Assembly (NCBI RefSeq): GCF_027943255.1
Contig: NC_072894.1
Coordinates: 128,145,601 to 128,209,600, forward strand
DNA from: Anastrepha obliqua
Lineage: Eukaryota; Arthropoda; Insecta; Diptera; Tephritidae
Reading direction: 5' to 3'
DNA: 64,000 nt
The translations under genes were made by a program, and so were the position numbers. Every line of letters begins with the position of its first letter. Within the stretch, counting starts at the first letter, position 1. This document shows, one piece after another, positions 22,946-35,639 of this stretch. The notes below the pieces were generated by a model that was given only the letters and a program-made list of their open reading frames with translations, had not been told where the DNA came from and searched no databases.

Positions 22946-23912
22946 TAGACACTTGAGCGCCCTGTTCAATGTTCCGAATTATTTACCTCGGAAAGGACCA
23001 GATCTGCCAGTATCACCTCTGCTGTATCTGCAGGGAATATAATTATATTCATATATACCGGTTCATATTTTTGTCTTGTCTGCATTCAATGCAAGTATTT
23101 CAAAATGCTGCTGGCCTATGGCTTGTTGGGCCAGTTATAAATATCATAAAGAAATAATAGGCATTTAAATGTGGCTATTAACATTGATTTATATGAATAC
23201 CCGACCACCATCCAGTACAATCAAATTATTCTTCATCTTTACATTTTCGCTAACCTGCCATGAAAATATGTCTGGGGCTAAAATATAAAACATGATATTA
23301 AAGTATGTGTGAATGTAGCGGCCGAGGCGTACAGACAGTACGTGGCTTGCACTGAATTACTCGACAAGCCAACAAAATTTGAATAAATGGGCTGAATCAT
23401 GAGGGTTAGTGGTAGTGAAATACGTACTTTAAATGCGGACGCAAGTGTGAATGTGTAACGCCGTTAAAAGTCTACCCCCTCTTCGGCTATTCTCCCCTTC
23501 GTTTCACTTCTCACTCTGCCCGTCTCCAAAGCTGATGACAACGGTATCAATGAAGTGTGAAATTGAGGCCGAAAACCTAAATTCGATTTACCCTCTTTGC
23601 TGATTCGCCTGACAACATGTCCATCACTCGTTTCGCCAAATATTACAGCTTTATTCCTTTTCGCAACGTATGCTCTGTGTTCTCTACAGTGCTTAGTCTA
23701 TTCCTTTTGCTGGTTTCACATTTTTCTGGATGAACGTTTTCAAATAAAGGACGAGTTACAATTGCGTCATTCCATAAAACGACCGGAATATTCTAGGAAA
23801 TCTAAGCAATTATGGGATGACCATAATTCCGTTAAGGGAAGTTTTTACCTGAATTTTACCCTATATGATTTCGGGTTTAAATTTAGTTTAGCTGGTGGGG
23901 AATATGAATATA
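22946..23912. other. no recognised feature
   Basis: Short reading frames only (for example 23597-24082, which runs into the next element). No family signature was seen. Confidence 0.4.
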
Positions 23913-24440
23913 CGAGGTGTGCGCAAAAGCAAGGTGACTTTTCAAATTTTGGGTGCAACGGTTTTCAATTTTTTGTTTTGTTGTGTTGGTATGCACTTCC
24001 CATACTTGCATATGAATGCACGGCTTTTGTCAAACTCACAAGGGTTAGACGTATTTTGGTTTACTCGAAGATTTTCTGCTAACGAATAAAACGAGTTAAC
24101 AAATCTGAATTTTTGGCCAAAGATATAACCGCAATCTCGCCTCAATCACCTTACTCAGCAGACTTGGCCTTTGCGAGTTTTTGTTGTACCCAAAACAAAA
24201 AGTATCTATGAATAAATGGATACTTGCCACAATTGTGGAAGTAAAGTGCCCGTCATTGGCAGAGCTCAGGCCATGCCAAAGCCTTTTTTTGGTAAGAACG
24301 GAGGATTGTGAAAAGCGTTACCAGAAGTGTGCTCGTACTATGTTTAAGGGGCATTGCTTTGGAGGGGACCTGCACGAATAACTAAATATTTTTGGAGAAA
24401 AATAAAAAATCAACTTATAATACTTATTGAACACACCTCG
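23913..24440 (+). mobile_element. internally deleted mariner
   Basis: Inverted ends CGAGGTGTGCGCAAAAG (left) and, on the other strand, CGAGGTGTGTTCAATAAG (right), with TA on both sides (23911-23912, 24441-24442). It is only 528 bp long. Inside, the plus strand keeps a scrap of transposase, SPQSPYSADLAFASF (near 24137-24180, compare PPYSPDLAPCDFF), and a tail, EDCEKRYQKCARTMFKGH. The rest of the gene is gone. It would depend on a transposase made elsewhere. Confidence 0.85.
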
Positions 24441-24442
24441 TA

Positions 24443-25849
24443 TATGGTGAATATACATAAGTCAAAAGTACATATATAAAAGTGCACGTGGATAAATGAA
24501 CAGTACACAAACATAAGTACGCTGCTGCTCGCATACGCAGACGATGTTGACTTCTTTGACGCCAGTGGATGCGGCCGTTGGCTCAATTTCCTTTAGCTTA
24601 GAGAAAGAGGTTTTCTGGTCATTGTCGACAGTTGTAAGTTTGAAGTTGGAAGGACTTTGTCTACTCCGTTAGTCTTGTGATCAGGTCAAAGAAAGCAGAG
24701 TCCTTACTCGACAAACCAAAACCACACCTTACAAGCCTTCAAGACCATCTTTTTATATGAGCCATAAACGTGAATGATGTTGAACAATGATGAGTAGTTG
24801 CTAGTGGCATTCGAAGTCTATGGACAACTTCACAACTAGAGAATAGATAACTGACAAATTTTGTTGTTAGTATAGACTTTTTTACATTTTACTACGCGGC
24901 ATTCAAAATCATAAAAAAAGAACAAACCTACTCTTTTATATGGTATGATATATGTGTATGTGTATGTATAGTCGAGTTGTTTACACTGTAAGCCCTTTTC
25001 CTGTATTTTATTTTAATTAAATTTTATTTAACTGCCCAATAACACGCCATTTTATAGCGATTGCTCTTTTAGTTGTGGGGCTCATGCACGTATCCGGTGC
25101 AAACTGCATTTAAAATTGGATTAACAATTTTTAAAGCCACCAAAGCAATGAAACCTATAATTTTACAGTTGTATGTGAGTAAATATTTGCAAAAACAAAA
25201 AAAGGCTTGCGAAATTTTCCTTTGGTTACTAATGCTATTGTTAACGTCATGTTTTTGATGATACCAAAGAAGTCCACAGATGTAGTCTCACTCACCAGCG
25301 AATCACGAATCAACGAATAAAATGCTGACTTTCTTGGTTTTTACAGGAGTAAATTCAAGTTCTATCCATTTCGCATATTCCTCGGTTACTTGCTGATATC
25401 TGCTCTTTTGTGTCGGAAACCCGACTTGTCAAAAGGATCAAAAAGAGAAGTCATCTCTAAGTAGACATTGGTTAATATTAGCACAATCGGCCTGTTGTAA
25501 AATCAAGGCAATATGTTTGGTTTGAAAATCAAAGTGAAATCTGTATAAGTAGGAATTATTATATTTTAACGCAATTACAGTAAAACCAATTCTCAGTATT
25601 CTCCCCGCGATCTGATTTGCCCCGTGTTAACTGCTCATTGACCGCTTCATATCTGTCCGAAAGCTACAATAAGACAACTTTACAATTTACATACGCACAT
25701 ATAATATAAATTTAAAGGCATCCACAAGTAACCGACAGTTACAAATCTCCGTGCCAAGCAGCTGGCGATGGCGCTTAACTGCAGCAGCTAAAAGCGGCGA
25801 AAACGAAAAGTGTTAAATCATTCTGACGAGTTGGTGGCAGTGGTTAATA
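24443..25849. other. no recognised feature
   Basis: No terminal repeats, arrays or coding matches seen. Confidence 0.4.
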
Positions 25850-26045
25850 AATCTCACGGGAAATATTTGTTGGCACACTGTGAGATTGCTGTAAAAATAC
25901 TGTGAGTGGCGGAACAGCGGACAGTTAGGCCAAGTAAAGATTGGTCTCCTGGGAGGCACAATAGTTGCCAAGCGAAAGTTCGCGTCGCGAAAAAAAGTGA
26001 AAAGTTTAATAACACCAAAGAAAGCGCAAGACAGAACAAGTGAGT
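25850..26045 (+). other. possible non-coding 5' exon with splice donor
   Basis: This stretch is less AT-rich than its surroundings and has the purine-rich, ATG-poor look of fly 5' untranslated exons (AAAAAAAGTGAAAAG, then AACACCAAAGAAAGCGC). It ends CAA followed by GTGAGTTT at 26040, a good donor site. I cannot see a promoter or the rest of a gene. It is purely a candidate. Confidence 0.3.
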
Positions 26046-26904
26046 TTAATTAAACCAAAAGTAAAGGGAATATGATTCCCGATTTTTGCCCTTTGAGGAA
26101 TTTTCTTGTTTGAGAGGTGAATCTATTGTAGCGGTGGCAAAAATAAGCATGGTTTGGAATTTTTGGGTCGAAGAAATAAATCAAAATTGTGAAAAGGGGC
26201 ATTTATTGCAAATGTCATAAACTGCATAAATTATTTGTTTCTAAGTAATCTAAAAAAAAGGCATCTAGCTACCCTGCGTTGTAAATTTTAATTTACCATA
26301 AACAAAATTTTTTTTTTATTATATACGCACGCAGGTAAATAGCTGTACTAGAATATATATATAAGATATTTTTTATATATAGATTTTTGTAAAACCAGCT
26401 CGTAAAAAAAAACTAAAAAAAAAAAAATAATCCGAAAATTTTTATAAAAAATGGTGTATTGTATACAAACTATCCTATAAATGGAGCATCACAAGAATGG
26501 CTCTAGATTGGAATTCTCAGCATGACTTATCCTCCGTAAACACAAGCTGGGGTAATGGTAAGAAGCGTACGTTGGAGACGCCTCAAATGCCACTTTGGAA
26601 TGTATGGCGGTATCCTCAAGCTTGAGAAGGACAAGTTCCAGGAGGACATACCGTAGGACATGAGGGGGGGTTTAGTTGGGTAAATGCTTCCCCTCCTCCA
26701 CAAAAAAAAAAAAGAGTAATCATAGGAAAATTTCAAGTCAGTTGGTAAAGATTTGTTCAAATTATGAATCCGGACCTATCCGGCTGTAGTGCAGGCTAAA
26801 AAAAAAGCGCATTTTAAGTTTTTAGAACGGTACTGATCGCATACGAAGGGGCTGAAAACTCAAAATAGAAGTCTTTAGACATTTTTCTCACCTCAATCGT
26901 TTGA
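26046..26904. other. no recognised feature
   Basis: AT-rich with several A/T homopolymers (26380-26430, 26700-26714). No gene or mobile element was recognised. Confidence 0.4.
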
Positions 26905-27135
26905 GTCGGCCGCATGACTACCATTCGCGAGTGCGTAGGTTCGAATATCTGTGCATGGAACACCAAAATAGTAGAAAAAGTTGTTTCCTAATAGCGGTCG
27001 CCCCCATTTGCCGTTCGGAGTCGGCTTAGAACTGTGGCACCCTCCTTTTGTGAAACAACATCAAGGCGCATGTCACAAATAGAAGGAGGAGCTCGACCAA
27101 CTCCTAACAGAAGTGTACGTGCCAATTATTTTATT
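26905..27135 (+). mobile_element. SINE copy, plus strand
   Basis: The head retains GTAGGTTCGAATATC, a degraded tRNA B box. The body reads ATAGCGGTCGCCCCCATT, GCCGTTCGGAGTCGGCTT, ACAACATCAAGGCGCATG and ends GTGCCAATTATTTTATTTTT. It is diverged but colinear with the copy at 43990-44315. Confidence 0.75.
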
Positions 27136-28729
27136 TTTAATCACTTGAATATGCCAATTTAAAGGTATTGGGGCTTCATTTAAGCAGAAAAATCTCTCTG
27201 GTTTAATTTTGTTTCAATTATTTTTTAATAATTACAATGATCTGCGCTTAGCGGTGATTGAATATATAAGAGTTCTTGTTGTTAGTTTCTTTAGCATCAA
27301 ATTCAGGTGCATTCAGTGTTGGTCCTTTCCCAAGTGTGTTCGACACTTGCAGATGTTGCCTCAATACTACATACTATCACGGACAGATCTCGTCTCATAT
27401 ATCCATGGCATAGGAGTTTTTGCTTATAACCTCTGGTGGCGCGAAAAGCAGTTTTAAACGCAAGCCTTTGATTACATAATTTCCTAAAATCAGCTTAGTA
27501 ACATTCCGTGCCCCAACAACAATAATATTTCATATTCTGACTTTTCGGTTGCTGGGGTGGAGAATAAGTCAAATATTTTTGCATCCAACCCACTTTCGTA
27601 AATTAATTGCATAATACGTATAAGCAAACGCAGACGCGTTAGGCGTCGGTGCAGATACTCGCATATGCATGGAAACTCATCAACACATTAAATCACGTCA
27701 ATCATAGATGCACAGATGGCGTAGCATAGCAATGGCACTGAGTACCAGCCACGTAATGACCCTTATTCCCTAACTCTTCCATAAACTCTTTGCGCTAATT
27801 AGCACTTGTATTGGTGTAGCTGTATTGGTTCAGTGTGTATTTGTAATGGCAAAACTCTGTAAATATTTACAGTTAGTTTCGCGTAAAAACAAATTTAAAG
27901 CAGACGGCAACAAGAGGTAAAAGGTGTAGGGGATATTAAATTGTGGAAAAGTTAGTCATTGAAAATCGGAAATGTACGAGTATTCGCGTATGGTATGTGT
28001 GTGTATGTATACGTGATTTTATACGCATATTCCTGTGGAAAATGTAACAAGAATTAATATCGGGTTTTTCAATAAGAACATAAAAAATGTGTACATGCTT
28101 CAGCGACTCCCGCTTAATTTCATTCCCGCTTGTAAGCATGCAACAAGTCGTGTTTTCGTTTGTCACCCCGTTTGCCGAGCAGATCGCTCAGCGCATTTGT
28201 GAAATGGTAAATTTAAAACGTACACTCCGTGCATACTACAGGCATCCCGCACATATCAAAACGTCGCATAAAGAAGCGCTCCCCAATAAGAGCGAGTTTG
28301 TGTGCTAATAAATCTTACGAAGTATCAATCTCAAATAAATAAACACCTAAACGAACACAGCCAGAAGATCAGGTTAAACTCCCTCAATCCGCTCTGCAAC
28401 CCACTCTCTCTCAGCTAATTAATGGTAAGCAAACATTTTCTTTGCCGTGATTATTTTATATTTTAGGTTTCGGGAAAGAAATTTTGTATGGTTAATCTCG
28501 GTTTTTAATTACGGGTTGGCAGTTTACCTCGAAAAAGTCGATAATCTAGTTATCATATATCTTGTATTAAGAAAAGATAGTAATGAAATGCACTACACTT
28601 AGTCACTTGTGGTGTTCATATCCATAATTCATACGAAAACAAAAGAAGTTGTTTTAATAATTTTACAACCCAAACCACTTACATGCAGTCTCCTCTACGG
28701 TCTACCTGTGAGCACTGTCGTAGGTATAA
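27136..28729. other. no recognised feature
   Basis: A 73-codon frame at 28087-28308 has balanced composition but no similarity that I know. GGGTTTTTCAATAAGAAC near 28062 resembles the end of the miniature element at 29123, but no partner end was found. Confidence 0.4.
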
Positions 28730-29693
28730 CAGTGTTCAAAATAATAGTATAATAGCACGACGAATTACTAAGTTTTAACTTTTTTTTATTTTTTTAAGTG
28801 TTTTTTTTTTACTAAAGCGCATTCTATAACAAAAACCATACAACTTATCGCTCGCATTTTCTACAAAATTCACAAAAATTTAATAAAATTTAAAAAAATT
28901 GTCATTAAAGTTTTACGTTTTTAATCAACGCCTTTAGAAAACTTCAAGACTTCAAGCAGTTTCATCGCCCATTCAAATCGCGTTGCTTTTTGACAGATTT
29001 TTTGCATACGATGTTGTGAATTTTCTTCTTTATAAGGAAAATGCTCAACCCTTGCGAAATTTTTTTTTTAAATCAAGAAGAATTTCGAGCCACTTGAAAC
29101 TTTCACTAATACATATATTATAAAGGGTTTTTCAATTGGCGCGGGTCGATTTTGGCGCCCTGTGGCGGCCATTTTGTTTTGGTGACATCTGTCAAATCTT
29201 TTGTTTATTATTCAGTTGTTTATGCCAAATCATCATGGCAAGTTACACGATTGAACATCACGTTCAAATGGTAAAACTTTATTATCAAAATGAGTGTTCA
29301 TTAAGACATGGTGGCCCTTCCAATTTCTTATGGCCCATATTGAACCATATGGACCTAGACGACATGTGGTTCCAGCAGGACGGCGCTACGTGCCACACAG
29401 CAAACGCCATTTTATTCCATTTCAACATCTACCCGCCCTTACTGAAAAACCCTATAAATACAAATATTGAATGAGCTATAGAACTGCATATCGAGAATTT
29501 TTAGAAAAATAAAATGCTTTTCTGTTTTTGTAAAATTCGTTACCATTTTATAACATTTGTATAAAGTTTGGAACTTTGACATGTTTGACTTTCATTGTGG
29601 AATGCATTTTATAAAAGCATAAAACAAAAATTAAAAACTAAAAATAGTTAAAGTTTGGTAAATCGCCGCGCTACAATTATTTGGACACAACTG
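28730..29693. mobile_element. Tc1-like element remnant, interrupted
   Basis: The left end CAGTGTTCAAAATAATAGTA and the right end (other strand) CAGTTGTGTCCAAATAATTG are imperfect inverted repeats, and similarity continues inward (GCACGACGAATT versus GCGCGGCGATTT, then T-rich tracts) for about 60 bp. TA follows the right end. The left flank is AA. No transposase frame is left. A miniature D,D41D element sits inside at 29123-29453. Confidence 0.65.
29123..29453 (+). mobile_element. miniature D,D41D derivative
   Basis: The ends AAGGGTTTTTCA and TGAAAAACCC are inverted repeats. Between them the plus strand keeps the transposase start, MASYTIEHHVQMVKLYYQNE (from 29235), joined by deletion to HMDLDDMWFQQDGATCHTAN, the block with the second catalytic Asp. 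The rest, including the first and third Asp, is deleted. It therefore derives from a third D,D41D family, different in its ends from the families at 6902 and 8634. Confidence 0.8.
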
Positions 29694-29695
29694 TA

Positions 29696-32600
29696 CTTTC
29701 AAAAGTGATACAACTCTTTTATTTTCCTCGAAAAAGCAAATTGCTAAATGGAGTACTGAGCAATTATATTTCTCTCTCAAAAATGTCACTTCCATAGGCT
29801 TTCTGCTTTTTACGTTGGCTCTGACCAAATTTTGCCATTATGCCAAATATTGAGCGCATTTGGCAGAGAATACGACTGCAGAGCTGAATGTCTAGCATGA
29901 AAAAGTGCTGGTAATAATTGAGACCGACAGTGAGTGTGGGCATATACACATTTTTATACACATACATATGTACATATGCACATACATACATATGTTTGGG
30001 GACGATGTAGATATAAAAAAGTTTCCGCTTTTCTTTGGCAAGTGTCAATTGACAAACAGTTTGGGCACGAGAATGGGCTCGAAGGCAAAGCAAGCCGCTT
30101 AGTTGGTTGCTGCGTCATTCAAGGAGAAGTTTAAGATGACTAGTGATGGACACAACCACTGTCAATTTTTCTGTCAGAGGTCTCTGATTAAATATGTAAG
30201 CCCGCTTTTTTGCAGCAATCAGATTTTTCTCAGCGGAAACGTGAGTTAACCCGTTTAAAACTATACGACCAACATTTTATTTGGCCATAACATTTATATT
30301 GACTGCATTGAATGTTTACAATTTAATCTTTATCGTAAATTGTTTTCGGAAATACTTCTCTTGTTCTTATTCGGCATTTTACCTAGCCCCACAAAATTTC
30401 CCACTCTCCACAAAAGCGTGGCTATCAAAGTTTCACCTAATTAAGAAACGGTCGAACACATTAGCGCCGCGTTTAACACGACATTTACACGTACCGGTGA
30501 CCTGTTCACGAAGATAGCCCCACCCTGCTCCAACTCCGCCTTGTTTACTCACTGACCTTCTTACACCGATAGATTCACAAGAAATGCGAAAATAAAATTG
30601 AAAACAACAAACGCACAGAAATGCAGAGAGGCCGCAATAAATTAGATACTATTTCAAGAAAGACGATTTCGCTGAAATAATAAAATAAAATGAGAAACAA
30701 GTAAACAAAGCTGTAAAAAGGTAGAAAAGTGTGCAGGGGTTCGGAAGTGTGAGTGAGAAGGTAGTGAAAGTAGCTGCACTGCAACCAACCCATGACACAG
30801 GAACCTAGGCGGACGGCACCAATAGGCCCAGTTCAACGAATTGGAGCTTTCTTACGTCATTTACGCAATTAACTTTGTGTTTCATTCGATTCGTTGGCAA
30901 GGTCACTTCAATGGCAGTCGCTACCAACAAAGAACAAAGAACGGCCATCACCAACTCTGATAGGAAGTTAACAGAGCGACAAGAGAGGCGTACTGAGGAA
31001 ATTAGGCATAAACAAGGATAAGTCAAACGGAACAAACTTGCAAGCACACACGTGCACATGCATTACTATAAATGAAGAAATAATAAAAAAGAAGAGCCGC
31101 ATGTTTTAAGTTTAAGTTTGTGCTGGCGGCTGGTGTTTTGAAAGTTGATTTTCGCTATTTGTGCTTTCTATGCCAATCCACAAATCGATCGTTATTTTGG
31201 TAACTGTTCTATGACCCAGCCGCAATGCAAAACACCACACACACGCAGAAATGCCTTGCGGTCTATTCGCCTCTATGGCGTTTTTACAATAAATGACGCG
31301 AGCGTGGCACGCACAATCCGGTTAATACCACCTGCTACCAGCCATTAACCATCGACTGGCAGCGCAGCCCTAAAGACTACTGTTGCACAGCGCTTTTTGT
31401 GTGTGCGGCTAGAAGCGTAAGGTGTTTTTGGTTTTTACATAAAGGTATCCTCACTGCATTTAGGCACCGTCAGCTAACGAATCGTATTGACATGGACGCT
31501 TTCATGCCGAACTCTAATCGAATTTTGCTGCTTTTGAAATATTTTGTTTACTTTTACATTGAAAATTTAATAAAAGTGAAGCATTTAAAAGAACCTGTTT
31601 GTACTCTTAAGCAAATAATCAGAAGCGTAATAAATAAAATTTATAATTTTTTTTAATTATCCGTTGATTTACTATCAAGCGTCTGTGTTGGTGTACTTCC
31701 TTGAGAAGAGTCCTCGATTAAATGGGGAAAAATTTGTAGAACTAAATTAATTTTCATACAATATTTTATTTTTATTTGTATTTGTTACGGTCTTACGACT
31801 TAAAAATAAAAATTAGTATTCGTGTCTACATATCCACAGTGTACTCTCTCCTAACTGGCAAATCTCTTAAGCGGACAATTCCCATAAGCGGACACTTTTT
31901 TCAGTACACATCACAAATCCTAAAGAATTTTTTTAATTTTTTTCCTTTGAGCGGCCAAACCTTCCATAAGCTGACAAATTTTCCAGTCCCTTAGGTATCT
32001 GCTTAAGACTTGTTTCCATTCCGCGCCGTCCCTTCCAATTTGCTGATCACGATTTGCTTTGTCCAACAGGCTGACTGATTGCACTAGACCAGACCAGCGT
32101 TGTCCGATAGGATAAAAGGACGGTTAGAAATAATTAGTTTCCAAGACGGGCCTTTGCTTCTTATATTGTTTCTTCCCTCCGGTCAAGGTTTCCGATGTTC
32201 ATCAGGTTAACTAAGGACTAGTTTCCATGCGGAGTTTTTTTATCTTACACATCAAGTTCAAGAGTGATCAAGTAGTAACCTCATGTAACTGGTAGTGCTA
32301 TCGTAATTTCTTCAATTCAATTGCGGCGATAGTTCGTTAAACACTTAATCCTCTGTAGGTACATTCATTTCACTTCTGTTCTACATAGCGGTAAGCGAAA
32401 GCTATTATATTCCCTGAGTATATTCAATGAGTTTCATTTATATGTCTCAGGTTGCCGCTCAGGAAATCCGCCAGGCGACCATTCTTTATATTGTATTCGA
32501 ATTTCATGGCTTGATAAAAATTTTTCTGCTTCACACTCAGGCAGTTTATATCTGCAGGTGCAGTTTTTATTCAAAATAAATCGCATTGCCCTGTTTTATA

Positions 32601-33130
32601 TTTTCTTATCAATATTTGTGCCACTTGCCATGGAAAAAATATATGAATTATGAATCTACTATGGATCTATCATGGACCTATATTCTAAAGTTTTGTACCT
32701 TCTTCTGTAGATTTATGTGATCTTTTCATGAAGCCAATTTTTTTTACTGCACTGCATATTTAACAAGTTCGTAGAATTAAATGATTTTTACTTTCTCGAG
32801 CTTTTCATCTCTAGTTTCTAAGCTACAGTTGACTGATGTAACACTAGCCGTCCTAGAAATAATCATAAACTCTGTCTTTTTTACATGCAGTTTGAGTTAA
32901 ATAAACTCAACCATTTATATAAGAATTCAAGATTCACTTGCATGCCAGTAATGGCTTTGGGTAAGTTACAGTCACTGATGGTTAGAATAATTATCCTACA
33001 ATGCTGCAGTATCGTATTTATAAATGTAAAATAATAACTGTTTAGTAGTATTGAATATATTTCTGGCATCGTTGAATCGATCAGCGCATTGCCCATTATT
33101 AAACATAGATCCCATTTTAAGGACAATTCA
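29696..33130. other. mostly unrecognised sequence
   Basis: Short frames only, none with a family signature. Around 31838-31996 there is a possible pogo-type end, listed separately. I see no terminal-repeat pair or array. Confidence 0.4.
31838..31996. repeat. possible pogo/Tigger-type end fragment
   Basis: CAGTGTACTCTCTCCTAACT looks like the terminus of pogo-type elements. TCTTAAGCGGACAATTCCC and CCATAAGCGGACAC form short internal repeats, echoed by GAGCGGCC and CCATAAGCTGACAA. No opposite end was found, so this is weak. Confidence 0.3.
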
Positions 33131-34022
33131 TTTTGACGTGATAACGTCTTATAATTCGATTTAACAGGCTGCACGCACGAAAAAATGTGTCGTTACCTTG
33201 CTCATTAGTGTTACCTTGCTCATTGCCGTTACCTTGCTCATTGCCGTTACCTTGAATGAACTGCAAGCGAAAGCGCGGAACGAACGACAAAGCAAACAAA
33301 GCAAACGAACGGCAACGTTCGACATCTTGCTCTCTCCCACTTAAGTGAGCGTATTTATGTATGTATATGCGCATATGTACACATATAAATTCATGTATTT
33401 GTATTTGCATATGCCTTCTTATTGATTATTATCAATTTGATTTATTTGAAGAATTTAAAATAAAACCAAGTTTGTTAATAATACCTGTTGTTTTAATGTT
33501 ATTATTATTTTTTGACGTGATAACGTCTTATAATTCTATGTAGCCAGCTGCACGCACCAAAAAATGCGTCGTTATCTTGCTCATGCGTCGTTACCTTGCT
33601 TGAACAGCATGTTATGTTATGTTATGTTATGTTATGTTATGTTATGTTATGTTATGTTATGTTATGTTATGTTATGTTATGTTATGTTATGTTATGTTAT
33701 GTTATGTTATGTTATGTTATGTTATGTTATGTTATGTTATGTTATGTTATGTTATGTTATGTTATGTTATGTTATGTTATGTTATGTTATGTTATGTTAT
33801 GTTATGTTATGTTATGTTATGTTATGTTATGTTATGTTATGTTATGTTAAAGTATATTATGTTATGTTAATGTTAACTCATTCTCTATATCCATACAAAA
33901 TATCTATCAAACAAATAAAATTAAAATTTTCTTTTGAAAAATGCAACCATTCAATTAGTATTTTCTTATGACGTTATCACGTTAAACTATCGTCAGTAAA
34001 CCGACTTTACAGACAACCTCTT
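33131..34022 (-). repeat. composite repeat copy I5 (inverted orientation)
   Basis: Read on the minus strand this copy has all modules of I2 in order: left end (GAGGTTGTCTGTAAAGTCGG near 34021), TAACA array, first right-hand module (ending near 33511), AT-rich spacer, GTCGAACGTTGCCG block, four GAGCAAGGTAAC units and the right end at 33131. At 892 bp it is the most compact complete copy and gives the best outline of the element. Confidence 0.82.
33609..33847 (-). repeat. (TAACA)n pentanucleotide array, inverted
   Basis: About 48 copies, read as ATGTT on the plus strand. It is almost perfect and the shortest of the four arrays. The MLCYV frames are therefore on the plus strand here. Confidence 0.97.
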
Positions 34023-35639
34023 TTTTTTATACAGGCATTTGTGGTATAAATTTATTAGTGATATAAAATCAAATAATTACTGCGTATATTTGATCCAAAA
34101 TATACAGAGCGCTACACTAATTGAATTTCAAAATCTTTGTATCTCCATCTTCTAACGCTTTTAGGTAAATCGGAATGAAATGCAGACAATTCAGTGAAGT
34201 ATTCCATGCGAAATGTCGCTGCAAATCGCAGTAAAAGTGTTTGCATTGATGCCGACGCACAAACACGCAAGCGAGCTCAGTGATTTTTACCAGTAGCCAA
34301 TGCTAATGGCAAACGACAAAATATATTCCAACTTGAAAAATAAGTGTTGGTGTGGCAGAACGAGCGGCATTGACTGCCACTAAGCATGCACGCCAACGCT
34401 GGGGGACTAATTAAGTGAAATGTTTCTGTTGTGTTACTTTTTTGTTTCATTCGCCTACTAACTTCTGTTACATAATACCTATTTGCTGTTTACAGTAATG
34501 GAAATACAAAAACGTTTTGTGATTTTTTGGCTTTTCCATACACTGCCCCTCTTGGCCAATCTACGACTATTGTCTGTAACTTCTTGGTCGTAAAAACGAA
34601 ACACAAAGTAGTGCACAAACGACAGATACGTCAAAAGCAGGGTGCAGTTGCGTCTCTTCTCGGTAGCGTGGCAATTTTTTTACTAAATGTAGATACAAGT
34701 TCGATCAATATTTTATTATCTATGGTTATAAAAACTCTAAAAAATTCTAACAAATACATATACAACAAAACATTTTTACGATATTAGATGTGAGATGCAA
34801 AATTTCGAGCAGCTGACTTGCTCATAATGCGCTGTTTTCTAAAAACTTTCTACTTATTAAACTAAAATAGTCCATGCTCTGCTTGCTTGACGGCCTCACA
34901 AACTGATTACAGTGAGCTTTATATTTTTCACTAAATCATGTTGCAGTTTTCATCATATTACTTGGATTAAATCAGCAAACTTTCGAAATATAATCCGTAG
35001 GGCTAACCTTTGCTGTCGTTGTGTGTGGTGGCTAACCCTGAATTTTCCTTAACCCCTGTTAATGGAATTCCACCCCCTCTACATTTTGTTTGTGAATTTC
35101 ATTTTCTGCCAGCCTTAAATCGATTTATCTATGTTTGCTGTGTGTTGGTTTAAAATTCGCTTGCTCTCCTCTTCGGTTTTGGACTGTGTGCTTAAGAACT
35201 TAGTGGGAATGAAACTTTGTTATTCTTGTTTTAATAGCATTTGATACGTTGAAGTGATAAACGTAAGGCGTCATTGATAAGAAATTTATCAACATCAAAC
35301 CACAAAGAAACCCCAAACTGCCTTTTTATACTTGAAACTATAAAGTAATTTTAAGAAAATCCATACAAAATTTGTGTTAACATTTTTTATTTATTTCAAA
35401 ATCTTTCCCGCTTACAATCGCGTCTTTCGCGAACCTCAAGCGAATGGGATAGACCAGATGCTCAGTGAGGGATCTCTGTTGAGGGTATTCGAAAGTTATG
35501 AAACACCTTAAAACACAACACTACCAATAAAATGGATATCCCTTGGCCGTGGCATATGAAAAACTTATTTCATTTTACCAAATAACAACCTTAGTAAGTT
35601 CTTGTGCAGCTATACAAATTTTGAAAAGCTTCGAGAACT
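34023..35639. other. no recognised feature
   Basis: No coding match, terminal repeat or array seen. Confidence 0.4.
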
